A stretch of DNA of 64,000 bases, taken from positions 1 to 64,000 of the forward strand of contig CAUYLG010051940.1 of NCBI GenBank assembly GCA_963573385.1, written 5' to 3'. The translations under genes and the position numbers were made by a program. Origin of the DNA: Cacajao melanocephalus. Lineage: Eukaryota > Chordata > Mammalia > Primates > Pitheciidae. The notes beneath the pieces were generated by a model. The model was given only the letters and a program-made list of their open reading frames with translations, did no database searches and was not told the DNA's origin. Of this stretch, positions 38,820 to 51,856 are shown piece after piece; the stretch's first letter is position 1; each line of letters begins with the position of its first letter.

Positions 38820-39570
38820 TTCCCATTGCAGTCAGAAAAAATCCAAATGTTTTCCTGTGCCCCAAAAGTCCCTGTTATCAGCTACCGACTGGCTTGACAA
38901 TGTCATCCCATGCTTTGTTGCCTGCACTCAAACACTGTCCCTTCTCCTGAAATGTTGTTACCCCAAATTTTTGCATGGCTAGAGCCTTATTATCCTTGTG
39001 TCAACTCAAATGCGACTTTCTCAGAAAGGCATTTTCTGAAACTCATAATAAAGTAGCACTTCCTACCTCTACCTGTTCTAACTTTCTCCTGCTTTTAAAG
39101 GAAGCTGCTGCCAACTCCAGATCCAGAAAATCATTTCCTAAAGAGATTGATTTTGACTCTCCATATGGGGAGGTTGGTGAATTCCAAACGATTTTGCCAG
39201 TGTAAATTGATAAATTTACCTTATCCGACCTGGATGGAAAAGTGTGTGGATGGTGTAGACAACGTGCTAGCACATTAGATCACAGTCTATCAGACTGTAG
39301 GTGATAAATAATGAGTTACATCATGATGTGATAAACACCGGATTAGTCACTCTTCTTTTCCACTTTACTCTTTATTGTCTTACAGTGCCTATTCCAATAG
39401 AATATTCATAATTATTTATTTGTTTACTGGTTTAATGTTGATCTACCTTTGACAGATATCTGTGAGAACAGAGACTTTGTTGTATTTGCTGTTGAATTTT
39501 CAGTGTCTAAAATGGTACCTGGCAAGCATGAGTAAGTACTCAAATATTTGTGCAATATGGTTAAATGAGG
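38820..39570 (+). mobile_element. L2 LINE 3' end, interrupted
   Basis: L2-like sense text: tcctgaaatgttgttacccc, gtcaactcaaatgcgacttt, ctcagaaaggcattttctga, cataataaagtagcac at 38945-39058; then after an unrelated insert gtgagaacagagactttgtt, tggtacctggcaagcatgag and caaatatttg at 39462-39550. The insert is at about 39096-39345. Confidence 0.65.
39100..39268 (+). repeat. unidentified repeat, copy 1 (pair with 40260-40430)
   Basis: About 165 bp aligns at roughly 70 percent (by eye) with 40260-40430: shared cagaaaat, ttaaagag, attttgact, tgaattccaaa, ttttgccagtgt, aatttacct, tggaaaag and gtgtggatg. It sits inside the L2 above. The family is unknown; it may be retroviral internal sequence. Confidence 0.6.
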
Positions 39571-39579
39571 AAGCAGCCT

Positions 39580-40255
39580 CCTTATAAATTGACTATATAT
39601 GTGAAGATTAGTTTAGATCTACTATGAGGGTCAGGCTCATAGTAGGCAATCTACCAATGTTCTCTCTCTCTCTCCAGCCTTCCTTCTGAGGGAGGATCAC
39701 TGAACTCTTTGCAAGTACTACCTGAGCAATATTTAAATTAAGATATCAGAAAGCTGACTTTATTCTTTCCTTACTTGTTTATTTAAACACAAGATAATCT
39801 ATAACTTAATGCTTACTAACTTTCTTTTCAATCTTCGCAAGTAACCTATTTTTGTAATGATTCTTTAACTATGCTTTGTAACTCAGAGACGTCACTAAGA
39901 GTATCTTTCCTCTTTAGTCAAGGTTTATTAATGAGAATGTTGTTAAACTAACTATAAGATTAGTTCAACAGGAATGGTTTTTAACTTGATCAGACACACA
40001 CTCATTGTATTTCATATGTAGTATTCAGATAAGAACAAGTGTAAAGATATTTGTATGTACCACAAAATTAGATTATGACTTATCTGCTATATTAAAAGAA
40101 CTGTATATCAGTGTTTGTTAGCTTTATCTGCCCAAATTAAGCCTACCCGGAGTTTTTCTAACAATAAGATCTGTTAATTAGCTCAGCTCCACACAGCTTG
40201 GTTAAGCTTCCAAATAATAGACTTATTGCCCATTGACGCTGTGTTGTTCTAATTC
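39580..40255. other. anonymous AT-rich sequence
   Basis: A (CT)n run at 39661-39674 is the only simple structure. No gene or named repeat is visible. Confidence 0.4.
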
Positions 40256-40259
40256 AGAA

Positions 40260-40430
40260 AGGGAGCTGTCTCAGACCCTAGAATCAGAAAATAATTACTT
40301 AAAGAGGCTTATTTTGACTTTCAATCCAAAGAGTTTGATGAATTCCAAAAATTTTTGCCAGTGTTCTTAACTCAATTTACCTAGCCAGAATGGAAAAGGG
40401 TGTGGATGATGCAGGTAGCCCATCATCACC
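40260..40430 (+). repeat. unidentified repeat, copy 2 (pair with 39100-39268)
   Basis: Diverged relative of 39100-39268 in the same orientation, 1.16 kb away, without its flanks. Confidence 0.6.
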
Positions 40431-41345
40431 CTTGATGAAACCTTCGGAGTCCTTCTGATTAAGAGGAGAAACTCAAGATTTTTCAGGCTATGCATGAGTA
40501 AGAAGCATTATCCCATGGTCCCTTGTGGCCATCTCCCAAATCCTATTTTGTTGTCTCATAGAGCCCTTGGAAAGATTTCTGTGCAGGCTGTCCTTTTCCA
40601 CATTTGGGTGCTCTAGTCATCCTACCTTCCCTGGTTGCAAGCAGTTGGAGTTTTGTTCTCCTTACTGTGTGGGGACTGGCATAGCTCTGCTTCCGTGAGG
40701 AAGAGGCCCTGGGTCTCTCCTGGAGCTACTGCATGCCGGCAACATAGACTCCAGCCGAGGCTCATTGACCTTCTGAGTGTGTGTGTGTGTGTGTGTGGTA
40801 ATCCTCTACTTCTATTCTATAGGGATATGACATCAGTGCTAAGGACCTAACACAGTGTCTTAGGCTAAAGGAAAACATCTACAATTCATTATTGTATGGA
40901 ATGGTAGATCATCTGAAATCCACATGCAGGCATTGCTCCTATAGCTGCAGCTTTCATCATACCAATTGACTATAATAGGATTGAATCATCAAGGAACACA
41001 ATTTGTATTCTGAGGACCAGCATAGGTTATAACTTGAACATAACTGGAAATGAACATTATTGCTGGAGGAAGGCAATATGGTGGAGGTGTCAAGTGCTTC
41101 ATTTGAATAAGTCTTTGCTTTGTTTTTCACAATAACTGGATAATGAGAAAGTAGAGAAAGCTTGTGCAGATGAGTAGCTCACACTTGGGAAAAGGAGTGA
41201 CTTTCATGTGGTCCTAAGCTAGATGTAGTCAAGGGCAGTAGCATGTACTCGGGGACTTTGATCATATAAGCTGTGAAGAAACACTCCTGCTAGAAAAGTG
41301 AAGCTTATATTAACAGATTGAAGCCCTCTGTCTCCTAGTCTTTTT
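40431..41345. other. anonymous sequence with a short (TG)n
   Basis: A (TG)n microsatellite lies at about 40776-40798. No gene or recognised repeat otherwise. Confidence 0.4.
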
Positions 41346-41349
41346 GATG

Positions 41350-42110
<761 letters not shown>

Positions 42111-42177
42111 TAAAGCCCTTCAGAGAGTAAGCTACATGTTACAGAGCCAGGAAAATTTGAAGTCTCACCAACGCAAA

Positions 42178-42290
42178 TGAGATAATAATATCTGTCTTAC
42201 AGGTTTGTTTTGGGAATTGAGTGAGATACTGTATCTAGAACACTCAACACATGATAATCCTGTATTTCTGTTGGTTATTACAATGATGAC
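42178..42290 (+). mobile_element. MIR SINE, 3' part
   Basis: The text gagataataatatctgtctt, acaggtttgttttgggaatt and gagtgagatactgtatctag fits the MIR 3' half in sense. Confidence 0.7.
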
Positions 42291-42299
42291 AAGGTAACC

Positions 42300-43000
42300 T
42301 TGTTTCTTATTATTCTTGGACTAGGTATATTTTATCTTAAAACTATCTTAATACTCTTAGACTATTGAACTACTGTCTAATTTCTTCTTAATCTCTCTCT
42401 AAAACTGCCTCCTTATATATTTTTCTCCCCCTCTAAAATACTTCTCTATCAGTTTGACCAAATTAAAGCAAAAGACTCAAGGCAGGGATGAAGTAGAAAG
42501 TGGAATTGAGAAAACGAAGGCAAATGGAAATTAGAATATTGCAATTCTACATGCATCTTTGACTAACCACAGAAATTAGAAATCATATAAGGAAATTGAG
42601 ATGTTTCTCTTCTGCTGTATCTGACAATAACATCTGTCATTGGGGACTGGATTGGATTTTCCAGTCCACGAATGGAAATCCCAGGACACACATTATTCTT
42701 AGCATGTTCATAGTCTTTGAGCAGGAAGGCTACAGATAGATTTAGAATAATAGAATTAATTTGTACTTATAGGAGTTTTGTAGAAAGGTACTTAATATAA
42801 TTTCCAAATGTAATATATAAAATATATTTTTCTGGAAGTAAACAATCTAGGAATAGTGGTACGCTGTGTAGACATAAGTAAATACCATCTTCAAAAAGTA
42901 TTTAGGGTATTAATAAACTGCCTGAAAATGAGCAAATATAGTTACAGCCTTACAGTATTTATGACATTTAGTATTGTAGTTTTCTAAAACATTGAAAACG
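42300..43000. other. anonymous AT-rich sequence
   Basis: Nothing recognised. Confidence 0.4.
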
Positions 43001-43004
43001 AGTA

Positions 43005-43190
43005 AGCGGCATATTGTATAGATGTTAAAGAGTTTATCACTAGTTATGTGGCCTTGAAGCGTCAGATTCTTAAACTATAAAAGGGGAGAAATAGCAGTTA
43101 TGTCTCAGAATTTTGTGAGGATTAAACTGGAAAATGCTCTTCCTATAGTTATTAGTACACAGTAAGCACTCAGCACATTTTAGTTGTCAT
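43005..43190 (+). mobile_element. MIR SINE
   Basis: The text ctagttatgtggccttgaag, ttaaactataaaaggggaga, ttttgtgaggattaaactgg, then acagtaagcactcagcac fits MIR in sense over nearly its length. Confidence 0.85.
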
Positions 43191-44379
43191 CATATTATGT
43201 AGCATCTATAATTATCAAGTAACATCTGAATATGATGTGGAGCATTCATATCCTAAAAACACAGATGTTACCTTCTTATATTAATGCTCTGTTTCACTTT
43301 TCAGTGTTTTTGAGGGTAAGGAAAATAACTATGGTAATGTTCCTGTATAACTTTCTAATTTAAGAAACTCTTTGATTTATGGATTTCCGGGTGTGTTCCA
43401 AGACTTGGGGACTGGGGACGTGGCTTTTCACATTACTTCTGCCACCAAAGTCTTACCTGGCACTCAGCCTAATTTAAATGGGGTCCCGGCCCTGTAGCTC
43501 ATTTGGGTCTGTTATAAAATCAACACTCCCTCTGCAACTTGGGCAATCTGCCTCATAGGAGACCAAGCCAACAGAAATGCCTGCTGCCTGCCAATGTGGC
43601 TCTTGACCTGGAGTCTGAACAGAAGGAAACTTTTCTATGTTTGTGCCAGGTTTTAGTGGTATCATGTTGGGTCATGTTATAGAAACCTGACACATGGGAT
43701 CAGAGCTGGAAGTTCATGCTCTTTGACTCTACCACACCTGCCCACCTTACCAGATGGTTGGAGGAGTTGAGAGACCTGGTTAGTCTTATTCTTTATATGT
43801 GAGTTTGTATTCTACAGGAAAGAAGCTTCTGGAATTGCCACTTCCAGAAGTAAGCAGTCAGAAGTTTAGGAGTAAAGGATAAATCCTGGTCGATATATTG
43901 AAAATTATTGATCTCTGAGGACTTTGTGGTTATTGTTTCAGATTGGCCTGGCCAAATTTACAGAATGCCTTAAAACTTCTATTCATCTTTCATCTGTTAA
44001 TTAGCTGTTGCCCTGCCTGCCTGTATTATGAGCAGTGCTATCACTCTGTGTTTCATAAGGACCTGGAGTGACTAATGTCAGTGGCCCTAAGTGCTCACAA
44101 GAGTGGAGCTGTAGCCTAGACTATGTGATGAGATGGGGCAGCTGGTGAGATGTGGTGCAAGTTTAAGTACTATTTTTCCAACACAGGCCCTGTGGCATTT
44201 TAATTTGTCTACATGCAGATTCTGAATCAGTAATTTTGAATAAACTGACTTATCAAGTCATTAAAAAATCAGATAGTTTTTGTTTATTTTCATGGTTCTC
44301 TGAATCAGCTAAGTTGATTGTATTATTGCAAAAAAGGCAAAATGGCATTTTTTTTTTCACAACAGTCAAATGGAAAGAG
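43191..44379. other. anonymous sequence
   Basis: No gene. The part at 43380-43680 is GC-richer (tggggactggggacgtgg), but I recognise no repeat or exon in it. Confidence 0.4.
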
Positions 44380-44515
44380 AACTGAATCCAAGCCTCATTT
44401 TCTTCATTAGTAAAATATGGGATTTAATACCAGTATTACAGGTTTTAATAAGATAATTTTAATAAGGAAATAAGTGAAAGTACTTTATACAGCCCAGTAT
44501 GAAAGTAAGGTGTTA
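44380..44515 (+). mobile_element. MIR SINE fragment
   Basis: The text cctcattttcttcattagta, aaatatgggatttaatacc and a tail with gtactttatacagcccagta fits MIR in sense, diverged. Confidence 0.65.
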
Positions 44516-44548
44516 GATTTCAAAATGTGTCATTAGGCTCATTAGTTT

Positions 44549-44854
44549 CTTTTCTTTCTTCTTTTCTTTTTTTGTGAGCTGGAGTCTCACTCTGTTGCCC
44601 AGGCTGGAGTGCAGTGGCGCATCTTGGCTCACTGCAACCTCTGCTTCCTGGGTTCAATCGAGTCTCCTGCATCAGCCTCCTGAGTAGCTGGGACTACAGG
44701 TGCCCTCCACCATGACCGACTAATTTTTATGTTTTTTAGTAGAGACGGGGTTTCACCATATTGGCCAGGTTGGTCTTGAACTCCTGACCTTGTGATCTTC
44801 CCACCTCGTCCTCCCAAAGTATTGGGATTACAGGCGTGAGCCACTGGGTCTGGC
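44549..44854 (-). mobile_element. Alu SINE, antisense
   Basis: Antisense Alu with a (cttt)n head, flanked by cattag on both sides. Confidence 0.96.
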
Positions 44855-44966
44855 CCATTAGCTTGTTTTCTTGAGGCTTTTCCTGCTTCATTTCCATTAA
44901 ATATCCCAATTCTTTTGGAGCTTTCAGCATATGCATAGGTTATATTTGTTAGTAAATACATGGTCT

Positions 44967-45264
44967 TGTTTTTTTTGGAGTCAGGGTCTTGTTCTGTCAC
45001 TCAGGCTGCTGGAGTACAGTGGTGTGACCACAGCTCACTGCAGCCTCAAATTCCTGGCCTCAAGTGATCTACCTGCCTTAGCCTCTTGAGTAGCTGGGAC
45101 CACAGGCACATGCTACTACACATGGCTAATTTATTTTTCATTTGTGGAGATGGGGTCTTAACTATGTTGCCCAGGCTGGTCTTGGACTCTGGGGCTCAAG
45201 CGATCCTCCTGCCTCAGCATCCCAAAGTGCTGGGATTACAGGTATGAGCCAGCATGCCCAGCAC
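44967..45264 (-). mobile_element. Alu SINE (J-like), antisense
   Basis: Antisense Alu from ttttttttggagtcagggtc to cagcatgcccagc. It follows another antisense Alu by only about 110 bp. Its divergence suggests the older J subfamily. Confidence 0.93.
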
Positions 45265-45814
45265 AAAGCTATTGTCTTGATCCTCTTTGGTTAAACACAA
45301 TGCCTGCCATATTGCCTCAGCATTGGTAGAGAGAAGAGCTAATGAGAACATTTTGAGGTATCACATGCATTGTGGGTGAATCAGTTCCTGTCTTGATCAA
45401 TGACCAATACAGTCTCTAGATGATTACTTCTTTTAGATCCACTCTTCTATTTCCTGCATGGTATCTAGTCTTGGAATAATAGCTTTGTAGCCACATGGGT
45501 TTTGGAAGAAGGCGAGACCATCAACATAAATAGACAAATGAGAGAGAGAAGATGGTAAGTTCATTGAGACACATTAAATTTTATGTAACGCTAAAACATT
45601 TCCAAAATGGAGCTCATGTTGGAGAGAAGAGTCTGATTGGGGTTATAGATTTGGAAGCATTCAGCTAGAAAGTAGAATTTAATCTGGGGGAGTAAGGAAG
45701 GTCCAGGAAGAGAGGGAGGAGTGTGTGTACACATGCAAGTGAGAGAGAAGGGGGAGGGGTGGGGATGGTAGAGAAGCCATGGATCAAATGACAGGAAAGA
45801 TAAGACTTAACAGA
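45265..45814. other. anonymous sequence
   Basis: No gene. A purine-rich stretch (gagagagaagggggaggggt) lies near 45741. Confidence 0.4.
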
Positions 45815-45867
45815 AATATATACATATATATGTTTCTGTAACTGTGGAGATATATGTGTATATATAT

Positions 45868-46090
45868 ATGATTTTGTTGAGTCAAGTTCTTGATCTGTCA
45901 GTCAGGCTAGATTACAGCGGTGTAACGGCTCACTGCAGCCTCAATCTCCTGGGCTCAAGTGATCTACCTGCCTTAGTCTCTTGAGTACCTGGGACAACAG
46001 GCACATGCCAACACACGTAGCTAATTTATTTTTCATTTGTGGAGATGGAGTCTCACTATGTTGCCCAGGCTGGCCCTGGACTCTTGGGAG
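45868..46090 (-). mobile_element. Alu SINE (J-like), antisense, truncated by AT repeat
   Basis: Antisense Alu arm and middle (ggctcactgcagcctcaatc, gagatggagtctcactatg) that breaks off at ctggactcttgggag, where (TA)n sequence begins. The reversed 5' part of the Alu is missing. Confidence 0.9.
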
Positions 46091-46130
46091 ATATATATAT
46101 CTTTGATATGCTTTGTAGTTACCAAGAAGC

Positions 46131-46169
<39 letters not shown>

Positions 46170-46265
46170 TATAGTTACTGAGAAGATATATATATATATA
46201 TCTCATATATATATATACACATATCATATATATATACATATCATACATATATAGTGGCTATATAT
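46091..46265. repeat. compound (TA)n/(GA)n microsatellite
   Basis: Runs of tatata alternate with a (ga)n block at 46151-46169 and with cat-containing stretches. A smaller TA/CA tract precedes the Alu at 45815-45870. Such tracts form cruciforms and are length-variable. Confidence 0.95.
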
Positions 46266-47281
46266 AGATGGCCATAGTTACAATTTAGCAAAAGAGAATG
46301 AGATAATAGGAGCCTTTTTATGTTGTGGGATGGAACCCAACTGCCAGTTACATTGACCTTGACCCTCAGATGCTCATTCTCATCCCCATCTCCATCCCTA
46401 TCTCCAAAGGGATGTTATGTCCCCTTAAAGCTGATATGTTTGGAGCTCTCTTGTTCCCCATCCCTATGAATGTGATTTTAAAAAACATTTAGAAAAATTA
46501 TATAAGCTGTAGTGCCAAAAAGAAGTCCAGAAATGGAAGACTACTGAACCGACACTACGAATATGTTTATTTCCTTGTGATAATTTTGCTTCATATTCAG
46601 AGCTGATAGCAACAGATACGTGCGAGTAAGGGTGCGGGACTTGTTTTCAGCTGGCATTCATTCTTAGTCATTGGTGTCAATAGTACTAATTGTTACAATG
46701 TTATACATGTCATTTCTATCTATATTTAGACCAATAACCTCCTACTCCCCTTCCCATTCCTGTCATCTAAACGAGCCACCTTCTCTTAGCTTCCAGGCCT
46801 GCTTCTAATAATACTAGGGCCCCATCACCAGGGGTGACAGGAATATATGTCAAAGACATCTTCATGCCCTAAAATAAATTTTTTAAAGTTCAAGCTTATT
46901 ATTTCACTAAAGAATGCCAATCCAGACAACTTCCATGGGAAAATAAAATGTTTTTTTCTGCTGTTCAAAATAAATTTTCAAGTTGAAAAATCAAACCCTA
47001 CCTGTGAGTTAATGTTGAAAGTTTATAAAGACAACTATTTTGCAATTAGTGTCTGTTGAATTTGTCAGAATTACAAAGAACAATGACAACTGACTTCTTT
47101 ATTTTGCAAAACTGAGGAGGCTAGCATTTACAAACAGTTTTTATGTGTACATCTTGTGGAACTGAAGTCTTTGAATTAATTTTGTCTTAGAGTTCTTTGG
47201 TATCTTTTGTAGTTACTGAGAGGCTTGGTTTTAAGCTTTATCATATTCTTCTGGATGTGAATGGCCAGATCCAGAAATATA
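46266..47281. other. anonymous sequence
   Basis: No gene or named repeat seen over about 1 kb. Confidence 0.4.
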
Positions 47282-47285
47282 CCTG

Positions 47286-48107
<822 letters not shown>

Positions 48108-48289
48108 CCTGTGGTCATTTTGTTTTCCCTGCTTTGTTCAGACCTGAAAGGTTTACTGTAATGGGCTGAATAATGGCTCCCAAAGATGTCTAGGCACTAA
48201 TTTCTGGAACCTGACAATGTTTTCGATACCAAAGGGACCTTGAAGATAAGATATGATCTTGAGATAGAGGAATTATCCATCCAAATAAA

Positions 48290-48413
48290 TGTGTGAGGTA
48301 ATACGTATGTTATCAGAACACCGGGGGTTCAGCCTAGGTCCCACTGCATGCCTCACAGAAAGCCAATGACTGAGATGAGGGCTATTGCCAAGGAAGAAGG
48401 CTTTATTCAGGTG
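48290..48413 (-). repeat. 124-bp duplicated insert (copy of 50129-50252)
   Basis: It contains 18 bp resembling an L1 3' end (tgtgtgaggtaatacgta) joined to the antisense end of the ERV1-like LTR (tcagaacacc, gcatgcctcac, gaagaaggctttat). It aligns without gaps to 50129-50252 with about 13 mismatches. Both sides are MLT1 LTR sequence. Confidence 0.85.
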
Positions 48414-48690
48414 GCTCTAAAAGTAATCACATTGTCCTTATAAGAGGATCATTGAGGGAGATGTTACTACAAAAGTAGGTGTTACATTGGAAGCAAGAAA
48501 TTGGAGTGATTCACAAAAAGGGACACGAGCCAAGGAATGTAGGAGGCAAACATAGTGCACCCCGTCTCTACTAAACTATAAAAAAAAGCAAGTAAACAAA
48601 TTCTTCCCTGTAGTCTACAGAAGGAACCAGCCCTACCAGCTGTTAGACTTCTGACTTCCAGACTGTGAGAGAATGCGTTTGTATCACTGT

Positions 48691-48990
48691 TTTTTTTTTT
48701 TTTTTTTTTTTTTAGACAGAGTCTCTCTCTCTCGCCCAGGCTGGAGTGGATGGCACGGTTTCAACTCACTGCAACCTCTGTCTCCCTGGTTCAAGTGATT
48801 CTCTTGCCTCAGCTCCAAGGTACCTGGGATTACAGGTGCCCGCCACCACACCTGGGTAATTTTTGTGTTTTTATTAGAGATGGGGTTTCACCATATTGTC
48901 TAGGCTGGTCTCAAACTCCTGACTTCATGAACCGCCTGCCTCAGCCTCCCAAGGTGTTGGGGTTACAGGCATAAGCCACCGTGCCTAACC
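48691..48990 (-). mobile_element. Alu SINE, antisense
   Basis: Antisense Alu with a 23-nt T-run head; it splits the MLT1 LTR. Similar flanks gtttgtatcact and atttgtattatt are the likely target duplication. Confidence 0.96.
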
Positions 48991-49057
48991 ATACATTTGT
49001 ATTATTCTAAGCCACCAGTGTGTGATAATTTGTTACACCAGCCATGGGACACTGATA

Positions 49058-49379
49058 TAAGCAAATTTTCCTTTCCCTTTGGAAATAGTTTCACCATCAG
49101 GACCAAGAAATTGGTGTAGGAAATTATGGCACACATGTAGGCCATTTGCTTGGAGAATGGAGCCTCCCTAGGGAGAGGAAAGAGGCCATATTTCTATTTC
49201 TTTCCTTCTGTTCTTTTTTCTCCTCTCATGCAAATTAAGTGCTCAGGGTTTTAGGGTTCCACTGGGGACAGTGCTCTTGCCTTTGGAGGACCAAACAGGA
49301 GCAGAGTAGTGTCTGGAACAATGCCAGAGCTGAGGGCCTGCTTGGGGTTTCCCACCTGTAGCCTTTGAGCATCTGGTGA
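49058..49379. other. anonymous sequence
   Basis: No gene or named repeat is visible before the Alu. Confidence 0.4.
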
Positions 49380-49393
49380 GATGAAGGCAAAAA

Positions 49394-49689
49394 GGCTGGG
49401 TGCCTGGCTTATGCCTGTAATCCCAGCACTTTGGGAAGACAATGTGGGAGGATTGCTTGAGCTTGAGTTCGAGATCAGCTTGAGCAACATAGTGAGACCT
49501 TGTCTCTACAAAAAATTTAAAAAGTTAGCTGGGCCTGGTGCTACATGCCTATAGTCCTAGCTACTAGGGAGACTAAGGAGGGAGGATTGCTTGAGCCCAG
49601 AAGGGGGAGGCTGCAGTGATCTCTGTTTGTACCACTGCATTCCAGCCTGAGCAACAGAGTGAGAACCTGTCTCAAAAAAAATACAAAAA
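49394..49689 (+). mobile_element. Alu SINE (J-like)
   Basis: Sense Alu from gctgggtgcctggcttatgc to an A-tail. The target duplication gatgaaggcaaaaa (49380) recurs as gatgaaggctaaaaa (49690). Confidence 0.95.
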
Positions 49690-49954
49690 GATGAAGGCTA
49701 AAAACTTGTGAGCATATTAAGAAGTGAAAGAGCCACTTACAGGAAAAGTTGACAATTGACAAAAATTGGAAATGCTGTGTTTGAGGGGGAGCTCTCTTCT
49801 GCCTTCCCCTCTTTTATTAGGGCACACTTTTATTAGCACAAAAGCCACAAAGAAAACTAAACCAAAATAAAACTCATTAAGTCAGTTTTTTTTTTAACCT
49901 CAATCTTTGTAGTGGACTGATTAGTGTCCCCTAAATTCATGTCTACTGGAATCT

Positions 49955-50700
49955 AAAGTTGAACTCACAGAAGCAAAGAATAGAATGGTGGTTACTAGGG
50001 ACTAGGGGAAAGGTAGTTGAAGAGATGTTGGTCTAAGGATACAAACTTTCAGCTAAACCGGAATTAGTTCAAGAGATCTATTGTGCATCATGGTGACTAT
50101 AGTTAATCTACTCTCAGTGAGAGTAGATTGTGTGAGGTAATTCCAATGTTACCAGAACACCAGGGGTTCAGTCAAGGTCTCACTGCATGCCTCACATAAA
50201 GCCAACAACTGAGATGAGGGATATTGCCAAGGAAGAAGGCTTTAATCAGGTGCTGTGGCTGAGGAGATGGTAGCTCAGTCTCAAATCCATCCCCCTGACT
50301 TACTAAAACTAGGGGTTTATAGCAAGAAAGAAATGTAACAATGTATAAGAAAACAGGACCATGACAAATGAGGGGTCCAGCATCTCACCTTTTGGATGTG
50401 GTGATCTTACCAGTTTCGGTTTTTTGATACTTTTTTTTTTTTTGAGAGGCTTGACGGTCATTTCCTGAGGAAGGAACTCAGACAAAACAAATGTAAATTT
50501 CAAGCTTTAAGACCAGAAGTTTCAACTTCTATCTTTATAAATAATGCAAAACATCTATGAGACTATCAGGTTGGTTTCACATGTTAATTAGCTATTTTAG
50601 CCATTTTGCAACATATACATATTTTAAAACATCATGTTTTATATTCTATATATACAGATATAATTTTTGTTAATTAAAAATAAATTAATTGAAAAAAATC
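49955..50700 (+). mobile_element. L1 LINE 3' end, sense, split by an LTR
   Basis: Sense L1 3'-end text: gaatggtggttactaggg near 49984, gcatcatggtgactatagtt near 50085, tgtgtgaggtaatt at 50129; then after the LTR cacatgttaattagct at 50578, tatacatattttaaaacatc near 50612 and an A-rich end near 50690. Confidence 0.85.
50147..50579 (-). mobile_element. solo LTR (ERV1-like, unnamed family), antisense, innermost of nest
   Basis: It starts tgttaccagaacaccagggg and ends ctatcaggttggtttca, so in sense it is tg...ca bounded. It shares aaggctttaatcaggtgctg with the LTR at 21385 and is the full-length parent of the fragment at 48308. Confidence 0.8.
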
Positions 50701-51856
50701 CCATCCACCTGGGACCTCAGAATGTCACGATAGTTGGAAATAGCTCGTTTTAGATGTAATTAGTTAAGGATCTGAACATGCTATTATACCAGATTTAGGG
50801 TGGACCTTAAATCCAATCAATGGCATCTTTATAAGAAGAGAGAAAAGGACATAGACACAGAGAGATGGAGGCCATGTGAAGACAGAGGCAGAACTGGGAG
50901 TGATACAGCTGCCAGGCAAATAATGCCAAGGATTGCTGGGAGCCGCCAGAGAAGAGGCAGGAAGGATTCTTCCTTAGAGCCTTCGCAGGGATCATGCCCC
51001 TAACACAGTCTGGATTTTGGACTCCTAATCCTCAGAACTGTGAGAGAATAAATTTCTCTTGGTTTAAGCCACTAATTTGCTGGTAATTTCCTATAGCAGA
51101 CCTAGGAAACTAACATATTCTTCTTATAGCAAAGATCTTCTTTCCTTTCAAGTGTCACTTTCTAGATCTTTCTGGAGGGTAACACTTATGCAATTTATAT
51201 ATATACAATTTGAGAGGACTATATATGATCACAATTTGTAAGAGCTTACTTATATTTAAAGTGGGCTTTCTGTATAGCACATAGTTGCAGCTTTTCTTTT
51301 TCTCCAATACAGCAGTCACTGTCTTTTAATTGGCCTGTTTAGACTGTTCATATTTAAAGTGGTTACAGATACAGCAGCATTATGTTTTACCATATTTGAA
51401 ATTATTTTCTACTTACTGCATTAGTTCTTTCCGCCTCCTTTTCTGGTTTTATTTTACATAATTCAGTTTCCTCTTCTGTCTTGATATCTTTTATATTTCT
51501 TTTAAAAAAAACATTTTTAGTGATTGCTGTGATTTACAATATATGTCTAAGTTCATCTTCAAATAGTACTATACCATTTCATGTGTAGTGTGGAGAGGTT
51601 CCACCAGACTGTTCCCAATAACTCTTTCCTGTCCCTCGTGATATTACTGTGATTTATTTTACTTATTCTTATGCTATAATCACCTAAGACATTGTTGCTA
51701 TTATGGCTTTGAGCAGTTGTCTTGTAGATCAGTTAAGAGTAAGAAAAAATTTTTTACCTTTATTCTTTCTCTGATGCTCTTCCCTTATGTAGATCCAAGT
51801 TTTTTTTACCTCTTTAAATTTCCATCTGCCTGAAAAACTTCTTTTAATATTTTTTT

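Larger units (their letters stand above)
48157..49057 (+). mobile_element. MLT1-type (ERVL-MaLR) LTR, split twice
   Basis: Sense MLT1 pieces: tgtaatgggctgaataatgg at 48157, accttgaagataagatatga near 48239, ggtggctctaaaagtaatc near 48411, agccaaggaatgtaggaggc near 48528, 'gactgtgagagaatg' near 48661, and taagccaccagtgtgtgata near 49008. It is interrupted by a 124-bp L1/LTR-derived insert (48290) and an antisense Alu (48691). Confidence 0.8.
49910..51117 (+). mobile_element. MLT1-type (ERVL-MaLR) LTR, outermost of a three-level nest
   Basis: The start (tagtggactgattagtgtcc, to about 49955) and the rest (50701-51117: gatgtaattagttaagg, aaatccaatcaatggc, gaagacagaggcagaactgg, ctgtgagagaataaatttc, taagccactaatttgctgg, aggaaactaacata) flank an L1 3' end that itself contains an LTR. 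Confidence 0.8.

Noticed and set aside
46033..46254. Tyr/Ile-repeat open frames on both strands
   Set aside because: They are translations of the TA/GA microsatellite.
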